The notes below the pieces were generated by a model. The model was not told where the DNA came from. It did no database searches and worked only from the letters and a program-made list of their open reading frames with translations. From an uncultured Psychrobacter sp. (GTDB lineage Bacteria > Pseudomonadota > Gammaproteobacteria > Pseudomonadales > Moraxellaceae), in assembly GCF_947488565.1 (NCBI RefSeq), contig NZ_CANKZC010000001.1, positions 372,001 through 436,000 on the forward strand: a stretch of DNA of 64,000 bases. Direction: 5' to 3'. Numbering within the stretch: position 1 is the stretch's first letter; the number at the start of each line of letters is the position of its first letter. Made by a program: the position numbers and the translations under genes. Shown here piece by piece: positions 47,463-57,211 of this stretch.

Positions 47463-48503
47463 ATGTTTTATCAAAACCGTTTTGGTCATTTCAATTTTAG
47501 CAAAGCTTTGTTATTAGGCGGTATGTGTACTGCCATCTTAACCGGCTGTAACCAGTCGGCACAAGATACGAGTGCGCCTGATAGTGCGGCTACTAGCGAC
47601 GACGTCACAGCAATGAAGACTGTCGCTATCACTGCCATTGTCGAGCATCCAGCACTTGATAGTGTTCGTAAGGGTGTCATCGACGAATTAAATGATGCAG
47701 GGTTTAAAGACGGTGAAAACTTAACGGTCAACTTCCAAAGTGCTCAAGGCAATACAGCGACAGCAGGTCAAATTGCTAAGCAATTCGTTGCAGATGCGCC
47801 AGATGTCATCGTCGCTATTGCAACCCCGTCTGCTCAGTCTGTTGCTGCCTCTACCAGCAGTATTCCGATGGTATTTTCAGCCGTGACTGACCCAGTAGCA
47901 GCCAAACTGGTGTCTAAGCTTGATGGCTCTGGCACTAATGTCACAGGTGCCTCAGATGCCCTACCCTATGAGCCACAAATTGACTTAATGCGTCAAATCA
48001 TACCCGATCTCAAAAACGTCGGTTATGTCTATAGTCCAGGCGAAGTCAACTCAACCATCATTTTGAAAAACTTAAAAGAAAAACTGACGCCACTTGGTAT
48101 CAATGTGCATGAAGCACCAGCTCAGCGTAGTAATGATATTGCGATGGCTGCACGTAGCCTTGAAGGTAAGGTCGATATGATCTACACCTCAACCGATAAC
48201 AACGTGGTATCAGCTTACGAGTCATTATATCAAATCGCTAAAGAAAGTAAGATTCCATTGATTGCGTCAGATACCAGCTCAGTTGAGCGCGGTGCCGTTG
48301 CAGCCTTGGGTGTGAATTATTACGATCTTGGCCGTGAGACTGGCAAAATCGTAGTACGTATCTTAAATGGTGAAGAAGCAGGTGCTATACCTGTATATAC
48401 ACCGCAAATGCTTGACTTGTATGTCAGTCCAACACATGCAAAAGAAGAAGGTATTAGCTTGTCACAAGCAGTCATCGACCAAGCAAAAGAAGTGGTAGAA
48501 TAG
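47463..48503 (+). CDS. ABC importer substrate-binding lipoprotein, copy 2
   Basis: A 346-residue paralog of the preceding lipoprotein with lipobox AILTGC and the same blocks (IVEHPALDSVRKGVIDEL, QSAQGNTATAGQIAKQF, AVTDPVAAKL, GYVYSPGEVNS). The start is the ATG at 47463, preceded by TAGGAGCGA. A longer frame from a GTG at 47427 lacks support. The two copies stand 77 bp apart in one operon and could feed one permease with different ligands or affinities. The binding site residues that differ could be compared to test this. Confidence 0.88.
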   Translation: MFYQNRFGHFNFSKALLLGGMCTAILTGCNQSAQDTSAPDSAATSDDVTAMKTVAITAIVEHPALDSVRKGVIDELNDAGFKDGENLTVNFQSAQGNTATAGQIAKQFVADAPDVIVAIATPSAQSVAASTSSIPMVFSAVTDPVAAKLVSKLDGSGTNVTGASDALPYEPQIDLMRQIIPDLKNVGYVYSPGEVNSTIILKNLKEKLTPLGINVHEAPAQRSNDIAMAARSLEGKVDMIYTSTDNNVVSAYESLYQIAKESKIPLIASDTSSVERGAVAALGVNYYDLGRETGKIVVRILNGEEAGAIPVYTPQMLDLYVSPTHAKEEGISLSQAVIDQAKEVVE

Positions 48504-48789
48504 CGCACCTTTGTAGGCTGCCTAAAATTAAAACCGTAAAACAGACGGTAATAGCGAGCACAATGAACATCGCCAATTATCGTCTGCTTTGATGTTCAAT
48601 AGCGACATGTTTTGATTTACCCTAACCGCAGATTACTTAATCTGTTAAATTCACCACTTAGACGTTTAGCTGAGATTGGCTTCTATGTTGCTGGGACAAA
48701 CAGTATTGGCAGACACCATTTATTGGTCCTACCAGCCAATCATTAGAATGCGATTCGCTAAACGCCTGGTTATGACTTACTGATCTCTT

Positions 48790-49689
48790 ATGTCTTTAAT
48801 CGCTTTTTTTGGTGCGCTTGAAAGTGGTCTGATTTACGGCCTCGTAGCACTTGGTGTGCTAATCTCATTTCGTACCCTCGATTTTCCCGACTTAACCGCT
48901 GATGGAAGTTTTCCATTAGGTGGCGCGGTCGCTGGTATCTCTATCGTCGCTGGTGTTAACCCGTGGCTTGCCTGCGTTTTTGGTATGCTGGCAGGGTCAG
49001 TCGCTGGTATCGTCACGGCATGGTTGCATGTCAAGCTCGGTATTTTACAGCTGCTTGCCAGTATTTTGGTCATGGTTGCCCTATATTCTGTCAACTTACG
49101 TATCATGGGCGCACCCAATCTACCACTGCTTGGTGAAACCACCGTATTTAGCTCACTTGTGACTGATGGCAACGGTTATTGGATGCGCTGTCTGATCATT
49201 GGTGTCGTTATCTTGGTTGCCAAGCTACTGTTAGATTGGTTTTATAGCACCGAAACGGGTTTGTCCATGCGCGCGACTGGTTCCAACCTTCGCATGGCGC
49301 AAGCACAAGGTATCAACACCTCGTGGATGACTATTATCGGTATGGCAGTCTCTAATGGTTTGATTGCTTTAGCTGGAGCGCTGTTTGTGCAGACGCAGGG
49401 CGGTGCAGATATCTCTATCGGGATTGGTACTATTGTCATTGGTCTGGCAGCAGTGATCATCGGTGAGACCATTATTCCTGCCAAACGCATTTGGCTCATT
49501 ACTTTTGCTGTAATCGTTGGCGCTGTACTGTATAAGTTGTTTATTCAGGTTGCGTTATCAAGTGATACGCTACGTAGTATTGGCTTTGGTCCACAAGATT
49601 TGAACTTGATTACTGCTTTACTCGTCGTATTGGCATTAGTATTGCCAAAAGCTAAAACTAAGTTTTTATCTCGTAGAGTTCGCGCTTGA
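48790..49689 (+). CDS. ABC importer permease (COG4120 type)
   Basis: A 299-residue inner-membrane protein with about eight to nine hydrophobic helices (from LIAFFGALESGLIYGLVALG on). It matches the BPD_transp_2/LivH-like permeases that accompany TrpX-type binding proteins (LDFPDLTADGSFPLGGAV; GLSMRATGSNLRMAQAQGI). It lies about 285 bp after the second binding lipoprotein and 69 bp before the ATPase gene. The larger gap before it could contain an extra promoter. It likely works as a homodimer. Confidence 0.9.
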   Translation: MSLIAFFGALESGLIYGLVALGVLISFRTLDFPDLTADGSFPLGGAVAGISIVAGVNPWLACVFGMLAGSVAGIVTAWLHVKLGILQLLASILVMVALYSVNLRIMGAPNLPLLGETTVFSSLVTDGNGYWMRCLIIGVVILVAKLLLDWFYSTETGLSMRATGSNLRMAQAQGINTSWMTIIGMAVSNGLIALAGALFVQTQGGADISIGIGTIVIGLAAVIIGETIIPAKRIWLITFAVIVGAVLYKLFIQVALSSDTLRSIGFGPQDLNLITALLVVLALVLPKAKTKFLSRRVRA

Positions 49690-49758
49690 TGATGCTTAGG
49701 ATAGCCATACAAGCTTGAAGAAGCTTTTAGCTTAAAGAGATGACAAGGAACCACGATT

Positions 49759-50553
49759 ATGATGCAAGCCACAGATTTACGGTTAACTTTTAACCCAGGC
49801 ACGCCTATCGAAAACCCTGCCCTACGCGGTATCAATTTAAACATTGCTGATGGTGAGTTTGTCACTGTCATCGGTACCAATGGCGCCGGTAAATCAACTT
49901 TTTTAAATGCAGTCAGTGGTACCACACGTGTTGATAGTGGTTCAATACTATTGAATGGCATTGATGTCACCAAAAAAACCGCTCATCAGCGCGCCCATTG
50001 GGTCGCGCGTGTGTTTCAAGATCCGATGGCCGGCACTTGTGAGGCCTTGACTATTGAAGAGAATATGGCGCTCGCCTATAAGCGCGGCGGTAAACGGGGA
50101 CTGAATTTTGCATTGAACCAAAATAACCGTGACCTGTTCCGAGAAAAATTATCAGTCTTGAAATTGGGGTTGGAGAAGCGTCTAACCGACCGTATGGGAC
50201 TGCTATCAGGTGGACAACGTCAAGCGGTTAGTTTGCTTATGGCCTCATTACAGCCTTCTAAGATTTTATTGTTAGATGAGCATACTGCTGCGCTTGATCC
50301 TAAGACAGCGGCATTTGTTTTGGAGCTGACAGATAAAATCGTGACAGACAATAATCTCACGACTATGATGGTTACCCATTCCATGCAGCAAGCCTTAGCA
50401 CATGGCACACGTACCGTCATGCTACATCAAGGGCAAGTGGTCTTAGATGTTGCTGGCGATATTCGTCGTGGTATGACTGTTCATGATCTTCTCGATATGT
50501 TTGAGCAAACACGCGGTGAAAAGGTCGAAGACGATAGCTTGATTTTGAGTTAA
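49759..50553 (+). CDS. ABC importer ATPase (COG1101 type)
   Basis: A 264-residue ATP-binding subunit with Walker A GTNGAGKST, Q-loop in VFQDPMAG, signature LSGGQRQAVSLLMA, Walker B LLLDEHTAALD and switch histidine in VTHSMQQAL. The Walker B aspartate is followed by EH and then TAALD where most ABC proteins have EPTSALD, a variant typical of this importer subfamily. It ends the four-gene operon and is followed by a clear terminator. A second ATG follows directly at 49762, so either can be the start. Confidence 0.9.
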   Translation: MMQATDLRLTFNPGTPIENPALRGINLNIADGEFVTVIGTNGAGKSTFLNAVSGTTRVDSGSILLNGIDVTKKTAHQRAHWVARVFQDPMAGTCEALTIEENMALAYKRGGKRGLNFALNQNNRDLFREKLSVLKLGLEKRLTDRMGLLSGGQRQAVSLLMASLQPSKILLLDEHTAALDPKTAAFVLELTDKIVTDNNLTTMMVTHSMQQALAHGTRTVMLHQGQVVLDVAGDIRRGMTVHDLLDMFEQTRGEKVEDDSLILS

Positions 50554-50950
50554 ACAACTCAGCTAAACAGTTTGGATTTAAAAAGTATCAACGCCTATTT
50601 AGTAGCAGGCGTTTTTTATTGGCTGAAAATCGTACATTACAATCATATAGCAAAGTCTAAAAAAACCTAATCAGTCATTTTCCTCTACCATCTTTTACTT
50701 ACAGCAGAATAATTATAAGTTCATTACCCTTCTTGGACATCTATCTACTTTATTTTTCTCATTTATTGATCAAGCTGGCAAATAATATAATACCTTAGAA
50801 ACAGTATGGTTTTATACAGTTAGAATGTGGTAATATCCCCCATTAAATCCTTAATAATAATATGGTATTAATCGAAGCTATTACATTATAGTAAATAGCA
50901 CGATTAAATATTTTTTTGGCAAGTAAAAAATTCTAATGGAGGGTAAGCTT
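50554..50950. other. Intergenic region between ABC importer and cytochrome genes
   Basis: About 400 bp with the importer terminator (50590-50617) at its left and the promoter of the cytochrome pair at its right. Nothing else recognised. Confidence 0.5.
50590..50617 (+). terminator. Intrinsic terminator of the ABC importer operon
   Basis: AACGCCT pairs with AGGCGTT across a 10-base loop and is followed by T residues. Confidence 0.88.
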
Positions 50951-52342
50951 GTGAAAAATGGGCTTATAAAAAAATGGCCACTGATTACAATCATAATTGT
51001 CATCATTGGGTTGGCCATCGCATTTATCATTGGGCAATTACTGCCGAATATACGCACCAGTAGTAGCGATATTAAAGTCAATATCACCGATCCGGCTCTC
51101 ATCAAGCAAGGTGAATACATTGCACGTACCGCTGACTGCGTCGCTTGTCATACGACACTAGACGGTGAAACTTATGCTGGCGGTTTGCCGATGCTAACCC
51201 CACTTGGTGCTATCTACTCTACCAACATTACCCCTGATAAAGAAACTGGTATCGGTAATTATAGTTTTGACGACTTCAAAAATGCGGTCAAACACGGCGT
51301 CGCCCCCGGTAATAAAGCGCTATACCCTGCTATGCCTTACCCGTCTTATCAGCTAATGCCAGATGAAGATATGGCAGCGATGTATGCCTTTTTTATGTCG
51401 GATGTCAAAGCAGTCAATCAGCCAAATGTAGAAAGCGAGCTACCACCAGTCGCAAACTGGCGCTGGCCATTGGCTTACTGGCAAGTCTTATTTGATCGTA
51501 AGCGTGATTTTGTCCCTGAGACCGATGATGCCGTACTGACTCGTGGTCAATACTTAATAGAAGGCCCCGGACATTGCGGTTCTTGCCATACTGGGCGCGG
51601 TATTGGCTTTCAAGAAGTCGCTTTAAGTAATGCAGGCTCTGCTGAATATTTAAGCGGCGCGGTCATCGATGGCTGGCGTGCCAAAAGCATACGCGGTGAA
51701 CAACGCGGACTTGGTACTTGGACCATCGCAGAATTAAATGATTTCTTCAAGACCGGTCGTACCGATACGACTGCTGCCTTTGGTGCCATGGCTGAAGTAG
51801 TCGAGCACAGCACCCAATATATGACTGACTATGATATCAACGCCATGTCCTCTTATCTAAAAACCTTGACTCCTGCCCCAAATAAGGAAGAGACGCTTCC
51901 TCAGAAACAAGACATCACCACGCAAAAACTACTAGATGGCGACTATGATTCTCGCGGTGCAATATTGTATGCAGAGTATTGCCAAGTTTGTCATCGTGCT
52001 GACGGTAAAGGTGTGGCACGTATTTTCCCAGCACTTGATGCCAATAGTGCAGTTTATTCTAAAAACGCAGATTCAGTCTTACAGATTACCCTAAGCGGCG
52101 GGCGAATGCCTGAGACCCCGCATGACCGTATGGCCTTTACCATGCCTGAATTCACCAATTTAAGTGATACAGATGTGGCTGAAGTCGTCAACTATGTTCG
52201 TAACAGCTGGACCAATCAAGCACCCAAAATTGATGTCGATGATGTGGTAAAAATGCGCGCATTTCTTGTCAAAAAGCCAAAAACCAGTACCGATATTGCC
52301 CCAGACCTAACTATTGATACGCAAACAGAAGGAGCAAAATAA
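50951..52342 (+). CDS. Membrane-anchored triheme cytochrome c
   Basis: About 463 residues with one N-terminal transmembrane helix (LITIIIVIIGLAIAFIIGQLL) and three periplasmic heme sites: CVACH, CGSCH and CQVCH. The spacing and the blocks YAGGLPMLTPLGAIYSTNIT and PAMPYPSYQLM match the cytochrome subunit of alcohol/gluconate dehydrogenases. No dehydrogenase catalytic subunit of that type lies next to it. The start is taken as the GTG at 50951, because GGAGGG lies 8 bases upstream. An ATG at 50936 has no such signal. It overlaps the next cytochrome gene by one base (TAATG), so the pair is translationally coupled and probably forms one electron-transfer unit. Confidence 0.85.
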   Translation: MKNGLIKKWPLITIIIVIIGLAIAFIIGQLLPNIRTSSSDIKVNITDPALIKQGEYIARTADCVACHTTLDGETYAGGLPMLTPLGAIYSTNITPDKETGIGNYSFDDFKNAVKHGVAPGNKALYPAMPYPSYQLMPDEDMAAMYAFFMSDVKAVNQPNVESELPPVANWRWPLAYWQVLFDRKRDFVPETDDAVLTRGQYLIEGPGHCGSCHTGRGIGFQEVALSNAGSAEYLSGAVIDGWRAKSIRGEQRGLGTWTIAELNDFFKTGRTDTTAAFGAMAEVVEHSTQYMTDYDINAMSSYLKTLTPAPNKEETLPQKQDITTQKLLDGDYDSRGAILYAEYCQVCHRADGKGVARIFPALDANSAVYSKNADSVLQITLSGGRMPETPHDRMAFTMPEFTNLSDTDVAEVVNYVRNSWTNQAPKIDVDDVVKMRAFLVKKPKTSTDIAPDLTIDTQTEGAK

Positions 52343-53310
52343 TGAAAAAATCTCCCCTCAACTTGCTTACTGTTGCTAGCGTTATTTCCCAAAAAACCAC
52401 CATGAACCAACTAACCTCAATTATCCTTACTGCTTCAGTAGTGGGCGTCGCCGCTATCAGTAGTGGTTGCTCACAACCAGAGCCTGCTGAGCAAAATGCA
52501 CCTGAGTACGGCTTAGTCACCGCTGATGATGCCAACGAGGATATCGGCACTTATGTGTTGCCGCAAGATACCTCTATTTTGGATGAGCCAAACGCTGATG
52601 AAATATTTTACGGTAAACGATTATTAAATGAGACTAAGCGTCTACTGCCAGAGCATGTTGGCGCACAAATGAACTGTAATAGCTGTCATATCTCGCAGGG
52701 AAAAGTGCCTCTTGGCGATCCCTATATTAATAGCTACAATACTTATCCTCGTGTCATGCCACGCTCTGGTAAGGAAATTGATTTAACCAAACGCATCAAT
52801 GGCTGCTTTCAGCGCTCCATGAATGGCAAACCATTAAACCCTGAATCATCTGAAATGCTGGCCATGATAGCTTACATGAAGTGGCTATCGCAAAACACGC
52901 CGAAAGAGCAAAAAGTTGATATTCAAAACGCTGGTAAAGTTGACGAATCATTAACCCCAAACCCCACGCGCGGCGAGCAAATTTATAAAGCTCAGTGTGA
53001 GACCTGTCATGGTGATAACGGCGAAGGTATCAAAGACAGTCGCGGTGACATCGTATTTCCGCCATTATGGGGCGATGAATCTTTCAACATCGGCGCTGGC
53101 ATGGCGCGAACTTATAAAGCGGCAGCTTTTGTAAAATACAACATGCCGATGGGTATTCAAACCAAAGGCTTATGGGGTCATGGAAATGTGCTGAGCGATC
53201 AAGATGCCGTCGATGTGGCGCATTTCTTTACTCATCAGCCGCGCCCTGACTTTGCTGGTAAAGTGAATGATTGGCCAAATGGTAAAAAGCCCAAGGACGC
53301 GCGCTACTGA
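52342..53310 (+). CDS. TsdA-like diheme cytochrome c lipoprotein (possible thiosulfate dehydrogenase)
   Basis: A 322-residue diheme cytochrome with heme motifs CNSCH (residues 112-116) and CETCH (219-223). The N-terminal half resembles TsdA (FYGKRLLNETKRLLP, NSCHISQGKVPLGDPYINSY, RINGCFQRSMNGKPL). Cys155 in INGCF, 39 residues after the first heme histidine, is placed like the unusual cysteine heme ligand of TsdA, which oxidises thiosulfate to tetrathionate. A lipobox (ISSGC, Cys43) follows an unusually long signal region, because the well-supported start (AAGGAGC) is 20 codons upstream of MNQLTSII. It is coupled to the triheme cytochrome by TAATG. Function is inferred from motifs, not assayed. 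Confidence 0.75.
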   Translation: MKKSPLNLLTVASVISQKTTMNQLTSIILTASVVGVAAISSGCSQPEPAEQNAPEYGLVTADDANEDIGTYVLPQDTSILDEPNADEIFYGKRLLNETKRLLPEHVGAQMNCNSCHISQGKVPLGDPYINSYNTYPRVMPRSGKEIDLTKRINGCFQRSMNGKPLNPESSEMLAMIAYMKWLSQNTPKEQKVDIQNAGKVDESLTPNPTRGEQIYKAQCETCHGDNGEGIKDSRGDIVFPPLWGDESFNIGAGMARTYKAAAFVKYNMPMGIQTKGLWGHGNVLSDQDAVDVAHFFTHQPRPDFAGKVNDWPNGKKPKDARY

Positions 53311-53409
53311 TTTTTATTAAAAAATGCACACTGATACGTTGTTATCAATTAATAAAACTCAGCTCATAATCTCTTAACCAACAAGCACTGAGTTAGCAGT
53401 CACATAAAC

Positions 53410-53446
53410 AACCTTCAAGCAAATATGCTTTTCTTGAAGGTTTTTT
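53410..53446 (+). terminator. Intrinsic terminator after the cytochrome pair
   Basis: AACCTTCAAG pairs with CTTGAAGGTT across a 13-base loop and ends in T residues. It separates the cytochrome pair from the oxidoreductase gene. Confidence 0.9.
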
Positions 53447-53539
53447 GTTATCTATAGTTAATTATCTACAAACTTCTCGTTAGTCATTATATAGTTGTTA
53501 TATAAAGCTTATTTGCTACCATTTATTGTGAGGTTTGTT

Positions 53540-55915
53540 ATGCGCAAAATTCCTATTTACTCTCATCCTGCTGCTGGTTGGCCAGCGCTCATTGCCTCTA
53601 CTCGTAAACTTATGGATTATAAGGCCTTTGTGCGTGGTAGTTTAAGCGTGTTGAAAAGCAATCAGCCTAAGACGGGTTTTGATTGTCCAGGCTGTGCATG
53701 GCCTGACCATAAGTCTCATAAAACTCTTGATATTTGCGAAACTGGTATCAAAGTCATCGCTAGTGAAGCCATGTCTACTAAAGCAGATGCCAAATTCTTT
53801 GAAAAATATACCGTCAAAGAGCTCCAGAAATGGAACGGCTACGAGATTGAGCATAGTGGTCGTCTATCAGAACCGCTTCGGTATGATGCAGCGCAGGACC
53901 GCTATCTCCCTATCTCTTGGCAGGCTGCTTATGAGATTATCGCGAAAGAGTTGAATAAGCTTGACTCGCCAGATGACGCTTTATTTTATACCTCAGGGCG
54001 GGTAACGAACGAGCCTGCCTTTATGTATCAGCTGTTTGTACGCTGTTTTGGCACCAATAACTTGCCTGATTGTTCTAATATGTGCCATGAGCCAACATCC
54101 GTTATGCTGGGCAAGCAATTGGGTGTCGGCAAAGCCACGGTCATGCTTGAAGATTTTGAAAAGGCCAAACTGCTATTATCCTTTGGACATAATCCAGCCA
54201 CCAATCATCCACGCATGCTTGAGATGCTGGCACACGCGCATAAAGAAGGCTGCCGTATCATCTCTATCAATCCGATGCGCGAACAAGGATTAAAGGCTTT
54301 TAGAAATCCGCAAAAACCCACGCACATGGCAGCAGGTCAAAGTGATGAGATGACTGATGAAGTCGTCCAGATTCAAATTGGTGGCGATACGGCTTTGTTA
54401 GCGGGTATGGCCAAATGGCTGGTCGAGCATGACAAAATTGATCACAATTTTATTACTGAGCACACCTCAGGTTTTGAGGCATTAAAAGAATGGCTAACCG
54501 AGCAAACTTGGACAGATATTGAGCGCGGTAGTGGTATTGTACAAGCAGAGATTGTCAAACTGGCAAAATTGGTTGCCGATAGTCCAGCGACGATATGTAC
54601 TTGGGGCATGGGCGTTACGCAACATGTTCAGGGCGAAGACAATGTAGCTATGATTACCAACTTGCTGCTGCTTATGGGCATGATAGGTATTGATGGTGCT
54701 GGCGCTTCGCCAATTCGCGGGCACTCTAATGTGCAGGGCGATAGAACCATGGGTATTCATGAACGCCCTAAGCAAAAACTTTTAGACAGCCTTGAGCGGG
54801 TGTTTGAACGTCCGATGCCGCAAGAAGATGGCTATGATGTTGTCTCAGGAGCAAAAGCTTTGATCGACGGCAAGCTTAAAGCTTTTATGGCTATGGGCGG
54901 CAACTTTGCAGTAGCAGCACCAAATACTAGTGCGATTCAACAAGCTTTAACGAACAACGAATTGAATGTTTTTGTTGGTACCAAACTTAATGGCACCATG
55001 CTGTACCCTGGTGCCAATAATATTATTCTGCCTTGCTTAAGCCGGATTGAGAGTTTAGTGACCGCTAAAGGCGAGCAGTTTGCCACCATCGAAGACTCTA
55101 TGTGTCAAATTGTCGCGACCAAGGGCACTATTAAACCTGTCAGCGATACGCTAAAGTCTGAAGCGCAGATTGTCGCAGATATTGCGACACATGTACTAGG
55201 CTCGACAACCAATATAGATTGGCAAGCAATGAGTGAAGACTATGATGTGGTGCGCGATTATGTATCACAGGCTATCGATGGTTTTGAAAACTTTAATCAG
55301 CGTATTCGTGATAGTGAGCGCGGTTTTCATCTATATCACCCAGCGCGCCATCGCGTATGGAATACAGATAGTGGTAAGGCTCAAATCGAAGTACCACAAT
55401 ATCCGATTACTTATGTTGCTGAGCAAATGGCTCAAAAGACTGCATCGACTGAACAAAAGGTTAATCCATCTCAAAATGAGCAGCAAAAGGTTTGGCAATT
55501 TACCAGTGTGCGTAGTCATGATCAGTTCAATACGATGATTTTTGGCTACAACGACCGTTATCGTCAAACCAACCGCCGTGATGTGCTCTTTATGCATCCT
55601 GATGAGATCAGCCGATTAGGCTGGCAAAAAGGAGATAGTGTTATAGTGACGCGTCAAGACAGTAGCAACCAAGCACGTACTCTTGGTCCACTCGTTTTAA
55701 CTGAAATGGATATTGCTTCTAATGCAGTCGCTGCTTACTATCCTGAGTGTAATGATTTATTTGATTTAGACACTCATGCACCAGAGTCGCACATCCCAGC
55801 TTATAAATCCTCAACTGTGACTTTGGAGCGCGTAGCTGCTGATAGTCGTGAGCCAAGTAAAGTTGATAAGCAAGCGCAAGTTAGTAGCGCAGATGGACTG
55901 GTAGCTTCGGCTTGA
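53540..55915 (+). CDS. YdeP/FdhF-like molybdopterin oxidoreductase
   Basis: A 791-residue molybdopterin-guanine-dinucleotide enzyme of the formate dehydrogenase alpha-like YdeP group. The N-terminal GFDCPGCAWPDHKSH and the block NMCHEPTSVMLGKQLGVGKATV are characteristic, as are GHSNVQGDRTMGI and the C-terminal cofactor-binding domain (VRSHDQFNTMIFGYNDRYR). No signal peptide is seen, so it is probably cytoplasmic. The start is the ATG at 53540 with GTGAGG before it. The frame continues 15 codons upstream to a TTG. FdhD, which activates formate dehydrogenases by sulfur transfer, follows about 200 bp later. The substrate of YdeP-type enzymes is poorly known. Confidence 0.9.
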   Translation: MRKIPIYSHPAAGWPALIASTRKLMDYKAFVRGSLSVLKSNQPKTGFDCPGCAWPDHKSHKTLDICETGIKVIASEAMSTKADAKFFEKYTVKELQKWNGYEIEHSGRLSEPLRYDAAQDRYLPISWQAAYEIIAKELNKLDSPDDALFYTSGRVTNEPAFMYQLFVRCFGTNNLPDCSNMCHEPTSVMLGKQLGVGKATVMLEDFEKAKLLLSFGHNPATNHPRMLEMLAHAHKEGCRIISINPMREQGLKAFRNPQKPTHMAAGQSDEMTDEVVQIQIGGDTALLAGMAKWLVEHDKIDHNFITEHTSGFEALKEWLTEQTWTDIERGSGIVQAEIVKLAKLVADSPATICTWGMGVTQHVQGEDNVAMITNLLLLMGMIGIDGAGASPIRGHSNVQGDRTMGIHERPKQKLLDSLERVFERPMPQEDGYDVVSGAKALIDGKLKAFMAMGGNFAVAAPNTSAIQQALTNNELNVFVGTKLNGTMLYPGANNIILPCLSRIESLVTAKGEQFATIEDSMCQIVATKGTIKPVSDTLKSEAQIVADIATHVLGSTTNIDWQAMSEDYDVVRDYVSQAIDGFENFNQRIRDSERGFHLYHPARHRVWNTDSGKAQIEVPQYPITYVAEQMAQKTASTEQKVNPSQNEQQKVWQFTSVRSHDQFNTMIFGYNDRYRQTNRRDVLFMHPDEISRLGWQKGDSVIVTRQDSSNQARTLGPLVLTEMDIASNAVAAYYPECNDLFDLDTHAPESHIPAYKSSTVTLERVAADSREPSKVDKQAQVSSADGLVASA

Positions 55916-56113
55916 TTTTTGCCATGGTCATTTTTTAGTCTAGATGGCAAGGCTTAAAATGAGGTAAATTGCGCTAAACAAAGAAGAAATCGTTATGAAC
56001 ATGAATACATTAACGAGGCTTCTGATACTGTTTAGTAAAATTTATCCATTTTAAGACTACTAAATGCATAAGTGTACTTATTGATAACACGCTTTAGGTT
56101 AAAAGCAGATTTT

Positions 56114-57184
56114 ATGATAACTGAACATACTAAAGTCTTAGAAGACAATCTACTCGAAACCGTTGCGTCATCTGCTTCGGTATCTCATACAGTCTCCGAT
56201 ATAATTGATAAATCTCAAGCACCTGCCTTCATTGATGCTTCACTACCCTCGTCAGTCACACCGCTTTCACACACTCATTTGGCGCAAAAGCACTATTATC
56301 CATCAAATTATTATGACCATTACCATCCTTATATCGAAAATAAACCTGCAAGTTTGGCAGTAGAGGCTGCTGTTGCTATCGTCATCAATGGTGTGCATTA
56401 TGCCGTATTGATGGCCAGTCCTTACCAGTTGGAGTATTTGGCTGTTGGGTTTTTATTTAGTGAGGGCTTAATTGAGTATAGTCATGAATTGCTAGATTGG
56501 GAGGTGACTCAGCTTACCGATACAACCAACTATGAGGGCTTTATACAAGGCTCAATCGATAAAAACTCTGAAACAGAAATATTTGAACAAAGCGAAATAC
56601 TTGAACAAAGCTTAGCGCAACTGCAAGATTATGATGTTTATATAGTAGAGCTGGTATTGAATCAACGTTGTCATCAGCGTATTCAGGCACAAAAACGTCA
56701 GCTAGCGGGCCGTACTGGCTGCGGCATGTGCGGTATGACTGGACTAACACAAGCATTACCTGACTTGAGTGCCTATCATCAAAAGAGGCAGTATGTAAAA
56801 GACTTCGTCCCACACCTCAGCTATCTGTTGTCAATACGGCAACGAGTAGATACTATGCAACACACTCATCAATTGACAGGTGCAGTACATGCAGCGGCAA
56901 CGATGCAAGGTGATGATTTGTATTTATTTGAAGATGTAGGACGTCATAACGCGCTTGACAAACTTATTGGCTGGCAACTGCGGAACAAAATGGAGGTTGA
57001 ATGCGTCCTTATGACATCTCGCTTATCCATTGAGCTGGTACAAAAATCTATCCGTAGCCGCATACCTTGGTTAGTCGGTATGTCTGCCCCTACTAGTACA
57101 GCAGTTCGAGTCGCTGAACGTTATGGCTTGGGGTTGGCTGGATTTTTACGTGACAACAGGGTGACGTATTATTCTGGTATTTGA
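56114..57184 (+). CDS. fdhD: FdhD sulfurtransferase for molybdenum enzyme activation
   Basis: A 356-residue FdhD homolog from the ATG at 56114. The conserved cysteine pair that carries the sulfur is in GRTGCGMCGMTG. Other family segments are YQLEYLAVGFLFSEGLI and LTGAVHAAATMQGDDLYLFEDVGRHNALDKLIGW. FdhD transfers sulfur to the molybdenum cofactor before it enters a formate-dehydrogenase-type enzyme, so it most likely activates the upstream YdeP-like oxidoreductase. The N-terminal 65 residues are a low-complexity extension. A GTG at 56072 could add 14 residues, and the start signal is weak either way. Confidence 0.9.
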   Translation: MITEHTKVLEDNLLETVASSASVSHTVSDIIDKSQAPAFIDASLPSSVTPLSHTHLAQKHYYPSNYYDHYHPYIENKPASLAVEAAVAIVINGVHYAVLMASPYQLEYLAVGFLFSEGLIEYSHELLDWEVTQLTDTTNYEGFIQGSIDKNSETEIFEQSEILEQSLAQLQDYDVYIVELVLNQRCHQRIQAQKRQLAGRTGCGMCGMTGLTQALPDLSAYHQKRQYVKDFVPHLSYLLSIRQRVDTMQHTHQLTGAVHAAATMQGDDLYLFEDVGRHNALDKLIGWQLRNKMEVECVLMTSRLSIELVQKSIRSRIPWLVGMSAPTSTAVRVAERYGLGLAGFLRDNRVTYYSGI

Positions 57185-57211
57185 AACATTCAGCGCGCAT
57201 AGCTACTGATA

